Source: Thaumasiovibrio subtropicus (GTDB taxonomy: Bacteria; Pseudomonadota; Gammaproteobacteria; Enterobacterales; Vibrionaceae). Taken from it: 64,000 nt of DNA. Under the pieces are notes generated by a model. That model made no database searches and was not told the DNA's origin. It saw nothing but the letters and a program-made list of their open reading frames with translations. A program made the translations under genes and the position numbers. Of this stretch, positions 7,830 through 16,772 are shown in pieces. Every line of letters begins with the position of its first letter. Positions within the stretch are counted from its first letter, which is position 1. The stretch is from assembly GCF_019703835.1 (NCBI RefSeq), contig NZ_AP023055.1, forward strand, positions 1,426,001 to 1,490,000, in the 5' to 3' direction.

Positions 7830-9235
7830 GATGGCCTCCCGATACGTTGGCGTGCAGACGAGATAGCTGACAGATAATCTTGATAGAGTTGCGCTTCATC
7901 AAAGCGTGGACTCTTGCCTTCAACAACAACCCATTCTCCACCGACCATTACGCTCTCAATATCTTTACTGGATCCCGTCACCAAGAACGTACGTAAAGGG
8001 TGATTGCTGAGTTTAAATCGATAGTCTTCAATATCAATCACGACTAAGTCAGCCTGTTTTCCGACTTCGAGTGAGCCAATGCGATCACGCCAGCCTAGTG
8101 CATTGGCCGCATACAAGGTGCCCGTTTTTAGTGCCAGTGTCGGCGGACAGGTCGTATTACAATTGTGCGCTTCATTGTGACCTAAATGAGTCGCACGCAT
8201 CGCTTCACACATACCGCCAGTAAAGGACACATCACCATCGGACGATGTGGAAACCCAAGCGCCCTCTTTTAAGAAACGACCAATCTGACCTGTCTCACTG
8301 ATCGTCGATTCTCCTAACATGCCGTAGTGCGCTGGCGAGTGACAAATGTTCACCCCAGTATCTCGTAAGCGTTGATATTCTTCTTCGGACGCGTAAGCGG
8401 TATGCACCGCTAATAACCTGTCGGTCAACAAACCCAGTCGGTCAAAACGTTCAATCGGCGAGCAACCAAACACCCGCACCATTGCTGCTCGCTCACACTT
8501 AAGTGGCGCAAGGTGTGTCGCATAAGGCGCATGATACTTGTCGGCGATCTCTTTCATCGCCAGTAACTGCGCATCAGAGCTGCCAAAAGCCCCTGTCACC
8601 GAAGGCATGCCATCCACCAGCCCGGAAGGATGACCATGCCATGTTTCAAATAGCTGCACCCAATCATCTGTCTGTTTTTGAGTATCGGCGATAACCTCAA
8701 AATGACTCGCACCGCGGGGGATCATTATGTCTGAACCCCAGCGACTCACCCTTAAACGCATGCCTAGATCAATCGCTGCCGTTGCCATCGCGTCAGGCAA
8801 GTTCGCAGAACCTAGATCACCCAGCGCAGTGCTGCCTGATCGTAACTGCGTCCACATGCTCCACCGCGCAATGGCAACACCTTCCTCTAATGACAACTTG
8901 TCGCCCACGGTGGATATAAAACCAAACATGGAACCGAGTGCCGCCACATCTCCTCCATTTGAATACGGCGTAGGCACGAGATCGCTATCGTCGGGTTTCT
9001 CATGATTAGGGGCAACAAAGCTCTCATGCCAATGCGGATTAACAAATCCGGGCAAGACGAGCTTACCCTTGGCATCCATGTGCTGGCTCGCTCGCGCTTT
9101 CACGGTATCAGGCAGTTCGCTCATTGGCCCTAGGCCTGTAATTGCGTTACCTTCTATCGCGATCCAGCCGCTTTCAATAACCGTGTTTGCTTCATCCGAT
9201 GCGTAAATAAACGCATTTGTTATCAATACACTCAT
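7826..9235 (-). CDS. mxcM: Amidohydrolase, MxcM-like imidazoline-forming tailoring enzyme
   Basis: Metal-dependent amidohydrolase superfamily protein of 469 residues, related to the TrzA/SsnA/guanine-deaminase branch. Metal ligands are intact: H68 and H70 in NPHWHES, H241 in THLAP, H278 in VHTAY and D333 in SSDGD. A C-terminal urease-like strand region (GSLEVGKQADLVVIDIEDY) completes the composite domain. It starts 3 bases after the aminotransferase stop and overlaps the exporter start. A catabolic deaminase would be odd inside a siderophore operon; known pseudochelin clusters carry an amidohydrolase, MxcM, that condenses the terminal amine of myxochelin B with its neighbouring catechoyl amide to form a 4,5-dihydroimidazole. 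I infer the same role here from family and position; the residues that distinguish MxcM from deaminases I cannot verify. Confidence 0.75.
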   Translation of the reverse strand: MSVLITNAFIYASDEANTVIESGWIAIEGNAITGLGPMSELPDTVKARASQHMDAKGKLVLPGFVNPHWHESFVAPNHEKPDDSDLVPTPYSNGGDVAALGSMFGFISTVGDKLSLEEGVAIARWSMWTQLRSGSTALGDLGSANLPDAMATAAIDLGMRLRVSRWGSDIMIPRGASHFEVIADTQKQTDDWVQLFETWHGHPSGLVDGMPSVTGAFGSSDAQLLAMKEIADKYHAPYATHLAPLKCERAAMVRVFGCSPIERFDRLGLLTDRLLAVHTAYASEEEYQRLRDTGVNICHSPAHYGMLGESTISETGQIGRFLKEGAWVSTSSDGDVSFTGGMCEAMRATHLGHNEAHNCNTTCPPTLALKTGTLYAANALGWRDRIGSLEVGKQADLVVIDIEDYRFKLSNHPLRTFLVTGSSKDIESVMVGGEWVVVEGKSPRFDEAQLYQDYLSAISSARQRIGRPS

Positions 9236-9238
9236 CGC

Positions 9239-10510
9239 CTATGCACCCGACATCTCTTCAACCTGCGTTGGGGAAAAGATCCCTTGCGCTATCATGGCCT
9301 CTAACGCACCTCGAACAGCGCTGATGGCAACATTGATATCTTCGGTTGTATGCGCACCACTGATGAAGTTAACTTCACGCCTTAACAGTACGCCACGCTT
9401 TGCCATTTCCGCGACAAAGGGTTCTGCATATTTCACATGCTCTTGCGGATTGCGCGCGAATAGAAACATCGGGATCGGATCATAGCCAACAACCTCCAGC
9501 GGCGTACCCAGTTGCCTTGAAATCGCGTTCACTTCGTTCTTAAGCAGCTTGCCAAGTCTCGCAATTCGCTGAATATAGTCAGTGGTCTTATACTCATTGA
9601 TGACAGCATCACAGACCTCAAGAGACAGCATTTCCCCGCCAAATGTCGTCGACACCTGAAGCGCTTCCATTTGCGACAACCACTTGTCCGGCCCGGCTAC
9701 CGCAGAAAGTGGCATGCCGGCGGCAATCCCTTTTGAGAGCGTCACCATGTCGGCATCGACACCGAAGTACTCCTGTGCACCGCCTAATGCCAAGCGGAAC
9801 CCTGTCACGACCTCATCAAAGATCAGGAAGATCCCATGCTCAGTGCAGGCTTGACGCACCTTCAATAAAAATTCTGGTGTCAATACGCGATTGTATGGCA
9901 CCGATAAAAGCACCGCCGCCAATGTCGCTTTATGTGACTCAAGCAGTGCCAGAATTTCCGGCTCATCATTGGGAGTAAATAGGGGCATACGATGGGTGTA
10001 ATCTTGGATCTTTGCTGGAACTCCCGGCGTATCAAACTGATACTGATCATGCCAGCCGTTGTAGCCAATCGTAACGATCTCTTCGCGCCCCGTAATATGG
10101 CGCGCTAAGCGCACTGCTGCTGAGTTTGCATCTGCGCCTGTTTTAAAAAAGCGTACCTTCTCCGCATTGGGAATCACACTGATCAAATTCTTCGCCGTTT
10201 TGATCTCGACTGGCGCCGGAAGCGAGTGAATCAAGCCGTTGCTCAAGTTGGACTCGATGGCGTAACGTACCGCAGCATGATTATGCCCTAGCGTGTTGGC
10301 CGCAAGGCCACAGATGAAATCAACGTACTCATTACCATCAACATCTTTGACTCTTGCACCCTGCCCTGAAGCGAGATAAACAGGAAAGCGTCCGTCAGCA
10401 AACTGCTCTGGTTTTTTCATCATTGACTGAGTAAACCCCGCGATCACTTGTTCACCTTCGGCGCGGAATGCGAATGATTGGCTGAGATTCAAATCCTTTG
10501 TCTCTGTCAT
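9239..10510 (-). CDS. mxcL: PLP aminotransferase, MxcL-like (class III, GSA-type)
   Basis: Class III aminotransferase of 423 residues resembling glutamate-1-semialdehyde aminomutase. The PLP lysine is K260 in TLSKGIAAGMPLS, and the cofactor aspartate D232 is in FDEVVTGFR; substrate-loop blocks FFKTGADANSAAVRLAR and GYNGWHDQYQ are present. In myxochelin B biosynthesis MxcL aminates the aldehyde released by the reductase domain of MxcG; the same job is inferred here because a C-A-T-R synthetase lies upstream and no glutamate-tRNA or heme context exists. A strong AAGGAAG site precedes the ATG. It is separated from entA by about 100 bases and from the amidohydrolase by 3. A hemL duplicate is the alternative but unlikely reading. 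Confidence 0.85.
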   Translation of the reverse strand: MTETKDLNLSQSFAFRAEGEQVIAGFTQSMMKKPEQFADGRFPVYLASGQGARVKDVDGNEYVDFICGLAANTLGHNHAAVRYAIESNLSNGLIHSLPAPVEIKTAKNLISVIPNAEKVRFFKTGADANSAAVRLARHITGREEIVTIGYNGWHDQYQFDTPGVPAKIQDYTHRMPLFTPNDEPEILALLESHKATLAAVLLSVPYNRVLTPEFLLKVRQACTEHGIFLIFDEVVTGFRLALGGAQEYFGVDADMVTLSKGIAAGMPLSAVAGPDKWLSQMEALQVSTTFGGEMLSLEVCDAVINEYKTTDYIQRIARLGKLLKNEVNAISRQLGTPLEVVGYDPIPMFLFARNPQEHVKYAEPFVAEMAKRGVLLRREVNFISGAHTTEDINVAISAVRGALEAMIAQGIFSPTQVEEMSGA

Positions 10511-10613
10511 GGTTTTCTTCCTTTCTGGTTCTGTCCGGATATTCCGGCTATCACGAGTGATTGAAGATCACTCAATTGAAATAACATCTTTAGCGATTGG
10601 CACGTGCGATTAG

Positions 10614-11384
10614 CTAGGCTTGCCCCAGCGTTGCACCACCATCGATGACCACGCTTTCCATCGTGATATGTTTGGCTTTGTCGGAAAGCAGAAACAACAC
10701 CACCTCGGCTATCTCTTGTGGTGATGCAATGCGTTGGAGTGGAATGCCGAGTCGATGCGTGGCGAGGTTGCCCGCAATCGCGCGCTCACGCCCTGAATCA
10801 TCCATCCAAAGTTGACGTTGCATGGGTGTATCCGTTGAGCCCGGTGAGACTAAATTGCAGCGAATGCCATATTCCGCCAGCTCAAGCCCAAGATTCTTAA
10901 TCAATGCCGCCAATGCAGCTTTCGAAGCACAGTAACTCCCCATATCTAACCGCGGTGTCTTGGCAGCATTCGACCCGACTGCAACGATTGCACCTCTCTT
11001 TCGCTTCACCATCGCGCGAGCCGCCATCTGGCAAAGATAAAACGGGCCATGACAGTTAACAGCAAATGTCTGCAGCCAATCTTCAGATGGGTGTTCAAGT
11101 AAACGGTGCATATGAAGAATGCCCGCCACACTCACCACTCCATCTATGTGCCCAAACTGCTCGAGCACTTGCTTGATCACATGCTCGACATCCCCCTTGT
11201 TCGACACATCGAGCTTCGCCCGCCACACGCCCTCTTTAACCTGTGTTAGCCTTGATGCTTCGAACGCGATATCCAAAGCAATCACGGTTGCGCTATGCGC
11301 TGAGAGCGCATCAACCACGGCTTCTCCTATTCCTTGGGCCGCACCCGTCACCACGACCACGGCATCTCGAAACGATCTCTCCAT
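10614..11384 (-). CDS. entA: 2,3-dihydro-2,3-dihydroxybenzoate dehydrogenase
   Basis: NAD-dependent SDR of 256 residues that oxidises 2,3-dihydro-DHB to 2,3-dihydroxybenzoate, the last step of catechol synthesis. It has the cofactor motif TGAAQGIGEA (residues 13-22), catalytic Y151 and K155 (YCASKAALAA) and the family blocks GAIVAVGSNAAKTPR and RCNLVSPGSTDTPMQ found in EntA/VibA/DhbA. A very strong AAGGAGG site precedes the ATG, and the gene starts 14 bases after the siderophore reductase stop. Among the DHB genes it is the one furthest down the operon. Confidence 0.93.
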   Translation of the reverse strand: MERSFRDAVVVVTGAAQGIGEAVVDALSAHSATVIALDIAFEASRLTQVKEGVWRAKLDVSNKGDVEHVIKQVLEQFGHIDGVVSVAGILHMHRLLEHPSEDWLQTFAVNCHGPFYLCQMAARAMVKRKRGAIVAVGSNAAKTPRLDMGSYCASKAALAALIKNLGLELAEYGIRCNLVSPGSTDTPMQRQLWMDDSGRERAIAGNLATHRLGIPLQRIASPQEIAEVVLFLLSDKAKHITMESVVIDGGATLGQA

Positions 11385-11398
11385 GACGTCCCTCCTTA

Positions 11399-12220
11399 TC
11401 AGTAAACTTCATCCATGATTTTGTGGCGCTCTTGATGGTAAGCCTCTTCTTTTTGCCCTCTGCGCCAATACGGGATCGCATATAAGTTGGCTTTGCTCAG
11501 TTGGTAATCCGCAATCAACTGTTTTCGACAGGCCAAGACTGCACTGTTTTCACCACCAATGAAGGCCGAAAGCTCACCTTCCAATGGCACCAGTTGGTCA
11601 ATCGCCGCCGGAATTGAGCCCGCTTTGGTCGTCACGTCTCGAGTTAACCAAGTCACCCTGATGCCGGGTGGGTGAGTGATACAATGGCGATCTTTCACTG
11701 AATCGACTTCCAAAAATGCATACCCTTTCGCTGTCTCTGGCAGGGTTTCCAATAGGGCACTAATGGCCGGAATAGCGGTCAAATCGCCTGCTAAAATATG
11801 CCAATCTGCGGGTGCTAGCAGCGGGTCAGGCCCACCAGGACCGGCTAATCCAATTTTGTCGCCGACTTTCGCCGAGGCTGCCCACCCTGATGCGGGACTC
11901 TTCGACCCATGTAGTACAAAATCGACATCAATCTCGTTCGCCTTTTGGCGATAATCTCTAACGGTGTAAGTGCGAGTAATTGGTCTCTGATCTGGCCAAA
12001 CAATTTTGCCTTCATGCAATGTCGGCAGTATCAAATTCCCCGAGCGAGCATTTGCAAAAAACAGTTTGATATGTGCGCCTTTTTTATCGGTTGGAAAGCC
12101 GATTAAGTCGTCGCCTGTTAACGTCACTCGCAACAAATTTTCCGAGATGGTTTCTTTTCTTACACATGTCAACATACGCGGCGGGACAAGTGGTGGCGCT
12201 TTGGGGGTGATATTACTCAT
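11399..12220 (-). CDS. viuB: ViuB-like siderophore-interacting protein (ferric reductase)
   Basis: FAD-binding siderophore-interacting protein of 273 residues expected to reduce ferric catecholate in the cytoplasm and free the iron. The order is FAD-binding beta barrel (VTLTGDDLIGFP, then RPITRTYTVRDYR, the RxYT flavin motif) and then a reductase-like C-terminal half (GLAGPGGPDPLL, WHILAGDLTAIPAI, AFIGGENSAV). A longer frame begins at 12298, but ATG 12220 gives MSNITPKAPP, the usual length, and overlaps the synthetase stop by 8 bases, consistent with coupling. Placing an iron-release gene inside the assembly operon ties use of the siderophore to its production. Homologues are V. cholerae ViuB and E. 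coli YqjH. Confidence 0.92.
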   Translation of the reverse strand: MSNITPKAPPLVPPRMLTCVRKETISENLLRVTLTGDDLIGFPTDKKGAHIKLFFANARSGNLILPTLHEGKIVWPDQRPITRTYTVRDYRQKANEIDVDFVLHGSKSPASGWAASAKVGDKIGLAGPGGPDPLLAPADWHILAGDLTAIPAISALLETLPETAKGYAFLEVDSVKDRHCITHPPGIRVTWLTRDVTTKAGSIPAAIDQLVPLEGELSAFIGGENSAVLACRKQLIADYQLSKANLYAIPYWRRGQKEEAYHQERHKIMDEVY

Positions 12221-15200
12221 CAGCAAATTCCTTTTGCTTTTCACAGTTGCCATTGGGCGAGAAGTTAGCGCGATCAAGAATGCCATGTGAAAGGGCATAC
12301 CTGAGATAGTGGTTAAAGAGTGATTGCGATATTGGCGTTAATGACAACCCCAACATCTGTTGAGCGCGTTGCGCTTCTTGGTTGTCACACGTCGCAATGT
12401 GCACCGCTGTGGAGGCATTGGCCGACTTATCGAAGAAACTCAACAAGGTTTTATCTTGCTCAGACCCTTTCTCCGCTATCCCTGCGCACCACTGAGGTAG
12501 TGCAAGCCAGTCAAAACAAAAGCCAAAGGCCTTCGTCCATTCAAACAATGCTGATAATTGCACAGGGCGATCGGGCGTCACATTGAACACCCCGGTATCT
12601 GATGTCAGTAAACTGTGTTTGACGACAAATTGTGCGACATCATCGACGGGGGTCCATGGCTCCGCGACAGAAATTTGAGGCAGCACAGCGTGGCGCATGC
12701 CGGTGCGCAGGATGCTCCACACCAAGTCATTAGGGTTCGCGTAACCCAGTTGCTGATCACCGCTGACCCGAGCAAGGCGATACACTTTCGTCACTAGTCC
12801 GCGCTGCTGCGCGATTTCAACCATAGCCTCGGCGACAAACTTAGATTGCTGATAGCCATCCGCATACGCACCCGTCGCTAACCCAAGGTGTTGCGGCACA
12901 TAAGTTTCTGGCAAAACCTGCATGGATTTAGGTGCGACGGCTATGGTGGAAACATGGGTGAAGGGTAAACCAAACGCAGCCGCAAACGAGATAAGTTGCG
13001 CAGTGGCGTCAACATTCGCTTGCCGCAAACTATGATAATCACGTAGCACGCTGGTTTGCGCCGCATTATGGATAACCAAATCCACTTCGTCGCCCAGTCG
13101 ACAATACGCTTCGCGCGAAAAACCCAATTGTGCCTTGGTGATATCTTCTATCACCACAGAAACACGCTTCAGAACAGCGTCAGCCTCTGTGTGCTCTGAT
13201 GTAATCAACCCCTGCTGACTCAGTGATGTAAGTAACCGTTGCTCGCCTGCGGCCACACTGTCCGCGCGCACTGGACAGACGATGCGCAAGCCTTTATGCG
13301 CGAGCAGTTGATGCAACAACTGAGCACCCACAAACCCTGTCGCGCCCGTCAGCAGCACTGTGCGTATGGCTCGCTTTTTCGTACACACACATTGACTGGG
13401 TAACTGGCGTGAAAATGCCTCAAGGTCAGCCGCCATCAACTGTTCAGAACTCAGACGTGAAGCGCTAGCAGTCAATGAATCAGGGTCTAAACTCGCCGCA
13501 AGATCCGATAACACTGGCTTATCAAACAGTATTGAGACCGGCACCGAGCGCCCTAACACCGCACTGAGTCGTGCCGCAATCTGAATGCTCTGCAACGATT
13601 GCCCACCAATCAAGAAAAAGTCATCGCTAGGTTGCACCTGTTGTACGCCTAACACGTCTTGCCAAATCGCGGCTATTTTAAGGACCAGCGAGCTCGCATC
13701 ATCAAGGGGGTTGAGTTCCGAACTCGCTGGTTGCGCTTCTTTGCGTTGAGCACGTTTACTCGCACGCTCAGAGAGTGCTTTTTTATCCACTTTTCCAGAA
13801 GAGGTTAACGGCAAGGCGTCATACCAAATCGCGTCACTGGGCAACATAGGGGCGGGCAAGAGTGCTAATAAAGCAGCGCGAATTTCGGCTATCGACCACT
13901 CCATTTCCTGCCCCGTCAGATGCGCTTGCAGATGTTTTTGGCCTTGTCGCTCAGCGACAGTAATCGCGGCGGCTTGAATACCTGATAGTGACAACAATGC
14001 TTGCTCAACATCACCCGGCTCGATGCGACATCCACTGATCTTGATCTGCTCATCAATCCGGCCGATAAAATGCAAGTTGCCTTGCACATCAAGCCAAACC
14101 CGATCGCCACTACGATAGGCCCTAGCACCATCTAAGCTGTGTCCCGGCGCTTTAAACGGAATGAATTGCTGTGCCGTTTGCAGAGGTAAACCCAAATAGC
14201 CTTGGCTAAGACTATCCCCCATTAGCACCAACTCACCTTCAACACCGATAGGCACCGGGCAACCATGCTTATCGACAATCGCGACGTGGCGTCCTAATAG
14301 CGGCCGGCCAATACTGTTATTAGACGCTGAGTCGACCAAATTACAGTATGTAGTGACGACCGTAGCTTCACTTGGGCCATAGGTGTTTAGCAGTTTTACG
14401 TTAGGATCAACATGAGATTTCCAAGCACTCACTCGTGCTGCCTTTGCCGCCTCTCCGCCAATAATGACTGTCCTTACGCTGCTAGGCAGGGAGAGAGGTT
14501 GTGTTTCGATCGCGAGGGCCATTTCATGCCAATAGGCCGTAGGTAAGTCGAGTACGCTGATCTCCGCGTCCTTGCACGCTTGCATGAAACAATCAAAACT
14601 CTCCAACATGTTTTCGTCACGCACAACGACTTCCCCACCCGCCGAGAGCGTGACAAAAATTTCCTCAATACACGTATCAAAATGCAATGGTGCAAACTGT
14701 AAAACACGATCATTGTCAGCAATGCCGTATGCCTCAGTGGCTGCGAGGGTAAAACGATCCAAAGCAGGGTAATCAATCATGACCCCTTTGGGCTTGCCCG
14801 TAGAGCCAGAGGTATAGATGAGATACGCGTCTTGCTGCTGCAATACGTGTTCATTGCGCCAATCACCGTACCCAGTCTGGGAAGAATGCGTGTCGTCGAA
14901 AAAGGTGTTATGGCTTTCACGTCCGACACATTGTGGTGGCGCTTTAGAAGGACAAAACGTGGCATAGTCTGAAAACAGGGAGTCCAACACTTCGGGCAGC
15001 TCGGCATTATGCAGTATCACGGCAGGCGCTACATCGCCAAGCATCACCTCAGTACGGGCAACGGGGGCGGTAGGGTCAATGGCAACAAAGCGATGACCAC
15101 ACACTAACGAAGCCAACATCGCAATGATCGCCTCTTGGCTCCGTCCCATCGCGATGGCTATCGTTTGCTGCTTGGCAATGTTCAATGCACACAATTGTCC

Positions 15201-16772
15201 GGCGAGTTTATCGACCTTTGCCACGAGTTCGGCATAACTCACGATTGCATTCCGTGTTCCCGCTAATGAATCCAATTGAGATAACGCGGGGCGATCTGGC
15301 TCTGTTTGGCTGCGCAGCCAAATACGATGTAGCAGACTCTTCTCTTCGTGGGCAGGAAAGCGATGACGGAGACGAGGTGTCGTGACGATAGATAGGCCTG
15401 AATAATCAACCTGAAAAGGTTCATCCATTAAGGTATTGAGGCAAAAAAGGTCCGCTATCACACCACGATGCAACTGCGCCACTAGCTCAGCATCATATCG
15501 CTCGGGATTGGCATCGAGGTTAAAGCTCAAGCGGCCATCGGGCTGCTTGACAAAATTGAACGAAATATCTTCCACGGGGCCCGCGCTCAGCGTTTGCGCT
15601 GATACAGAGCATTGCTGAAGCGCAAAACGGCGTTCAAAAGGCATCACATTCACGACGGCACCAAATAGTGGCGCTTCCGGTCGATGCCGTATTAAGTCTT
15701 GTTTTAGGTCTTCATAACGATAACGATGATGGCGTCGACTCGACATGATCTGCTTGCTGATTGACCTTGCGAGCGTTACCAGTCTCATGTCACCCTCTAA
15801 TGCGACAGGCAAGGGGACAATATTCATGTACATACACGGAATCGATGCCGCTTTCGTCCCCATCCGCCCTGCAACCGGTAAACCCAATACCGTCTCTTTG
15901 ACGCCTTTATACTGGTAGAGTTGTTTCGCCACCAGCGCCACCAGCAAGTCGCTCCAACTGAGCCGATGCTGCAAGGCGACATCCGTCAGTGACTGCATTG
16001 TCGCCTTGGAGATCGACGTTGACAGACTGATAGTCACGGCTGACTGCTGACCGTCTATTTCAGCATCAACAATCTCAGTATGTTGGCGTTCGGGCCATGA
16101 TGAAAAGCTCGTTGCTGCAGCAAAAGGCGCTAAACGTTGCTGCCAATACCGCTTGTCTTGCTCGAAGTCACTAGAATGCCGATAATTGGCATCTTCTTCA
16201 CTTAACTGGCGGTAGTCACCAAAGGGTATCGGCATGCCTTCAGTGCCGGGTTCCACCGATGTGCGATAGCGATTCACCACAGCATCCGCCAGCAGCGAAA
16301 AGCTATACCCGTCAGCAGCGATATGGTGGATGGAGAGAAACCAAAGATGGCAAGTATCGCTGACTTTAATCAAGGCGTGGCGATAGAGTTCCCCTACACT
16401 GAGTTTGAGCGGCTGCGGATAAGTAACGTGCATCCAGCGAATCGCCGCCGCCATCGGGTCTGCCTCTTCGCTCAAATCAATGCGTTCAATCGCCACTTGC
16501 TCTGCGACTTTGCCAATATGACGATGCACAGGCCTATCCGCGTCGAGGTGATAAGCCATGTTCAACGACATCGTCTGCTGTAAAACAGATTCTGCCGCGC
16601 TAGCAAAAGCATCGTCCTCCAATTGACCATCAAACTGCAAGTACTCGGCAGCGTTGTACTGGGTACTTTCCGGGTTAATCGCTTGTCCCAACCAAATGCC
16701 AAGCTGCGCCTGTGTTAACGGCAGTGGTATCGGTTGATTCGGAGCTATGCCCTCGCCAATATTCGGCTTCAT
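12213..16772 (-). CDS. mxcG: NRPS, condensation-adenylation-carrier-reductase (MxcG-like)
   Basis: Single-module synthetase of 1519 residues. Condensation domain, residues ~15-450, has active-site HHIAADG at 149-155. Adenylation domain, ~480-1000, has YTSGSTGKPKG at 653-663 and YGPSEAT at ~798. The carrier domain has phosphopantetheine Ser1059 (LIGGQSL). The terminal thioester reductase, ~1138-1500, has the NAD(P) motif TGATGFVG at 1142-1149 and catalytic Y1307/K1311 (YQQSK). Read against GrsA, the A-domain code is D-T-E-D-I-G-T-V-V-K; two acidic residues in the pocket fit a basic side chain, most likely lysine. It would acylate both amines of lysine with DHB from EntB and release the chain as an aldehyde. 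ATG 16772 overlaps the entB stop as ATGA; a longer open frame to 16916 is rejected. Confidence 0.92.
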   Translation of the reverse strand: MKPNIGEGIAPNQPIPLPLTQAQLGIWLGQAINPESTQYNAAEYLQFDGQLEDDAFASAAESVLQQTMSLNMAYHLDADRPVHRHIGKVAEQVAIERIDLSEEADPMAAAIRWMHVTYPQPLKLSVGELYRHALIKVSDTCHLWFLSIHHIAADGYSFSLLADAVVNRYRTSVEPGTEGMPIPFGDYRQLSEEDANYRHSSDFEQDKRYWQQRLAPFAAATSFSSWPERQHTEIVDAEIDGQQSAVTISLSTSISKATMQSLTDVALQHRLSWSDLLVALVAKQLYQYKGVKETVLGLPVAGRMGTKAASIPCMYMNIVPLPVALEGDMRLVTLARSISKQIMSSRRHHRYRYEDLKQDLIRHRPEAPLFGAVVNVMPFERRFALQQCSVSAQTLSAGPVEDISFNFVKQPDGRLSFNLDANPERYDAELVAQLHRGVIADLFCLNTLMDEPFQVDYSGLSIVTTPRLRHRFPAHEEKSLLHRIWLRSQTEPDRPALSQLDSLAGTRNAIVSYAELVAKVDKLAGQLCALNIAKQQTIAIAMGRSQEAIIAMLASLVCGHRFVAIDPTAPVARTEVMLGDVAPAVILHNAELPEVLDSLFSDYATFCPSKAPPQCVGRESHNTFFDDTHSSQTGYGDWRNEHVLQQQDAYLIYTSGSTGKPKGVMIDYPALDRFTLAATEAYGIADNDRVLQFAPLHFDTCIEEIFVTLSAGGEVVVRDENMLESFDCFMQACKDAEISVLDLPTAYWHEMALAIETQPLSLPSSVRTVIIGGEAAKAARVSAWKSHVDPNVKLLNTYGPSEATVVTTYCNLVDSASNNSIGRPLLGRHVAIVDKHGCPVPIGVEGELVLMGDSLSQGYLGLPLQTAQQFIPFKAPGHSLDGARAYRSGDRVWLDVQGNLHFIGRIDEQIKISGCRIEPGDVEQALLSLSGIQAAAITVAERQGQKHLQAHLTGQEMEWSIAEIRAALLALLPAPMLPSDAIWYDALPLTSSGKVDKKALSERASKRAQRKEAQPASSELNPLDDASSLVLKIAAIWQDVLGVQQVQPSDDFFLIGGQSLQSIQIAARLSAVLGRSVPVSILFDKPVLSDLAASLDPDSLTASASRLSSEQLMAADLEAFSRQLPSQCVCTKKRAIRTVLLTGATGFVGAQLLHQLLAHKGLRIVCPVRADSVAAGEQRLLTSLSQQGLITSEHTEADAVLKRVSVVIEDITKAQLGFSREAYCRLGDEVDLVIHNAAQTSVLRDYHSLRQANVDATAQLISFAAAFGLPFTHVSTIAVAPKSMQVLPETYVPQHLGLATGAYADGYQQSKFVAEAMVEIAQQRGLVTKVYRLARVSGDQQLGYANPNDLVWSILRTGMRHAVLPQISVAEPWTPVDDVAQFVVKHSLLTSDTGVFNVTPDRPVQLSALFEWTKAFGFCFDWLALPQWCAGIAEKGSEQDKTLLSFFDKSANASTAVHIATCDNQEAQRAQQMLGLSLTPISQSLFNHYLRYALSHGILDRANFSPNGNCEKQKEFADE

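Noticed and set aside
7826..9235. Catabolic chlorohydrolase/guanine deaminase (AtzA/SsnA type)
   Set aside because: The family matches, but tight coupling to siderophore genes makes a tailoring role more likely; kept as the alternative.
9239..10510. hemL (heme biosynthesis) for the aminotransferase
   Set aside because: The fold is GSA-like, but the gene is 3 bases from an amidohydrolase in a siderophore operon with a reductive NRPS; MxcL is a better fit.
12221..12298. Longer N-terminus for the siderophore-interacting protein (start 12298)
   Set aside because: The extra 26 residues lie inside the synthetase gene, are not family-like, and ATG 12220 gives the usual length.
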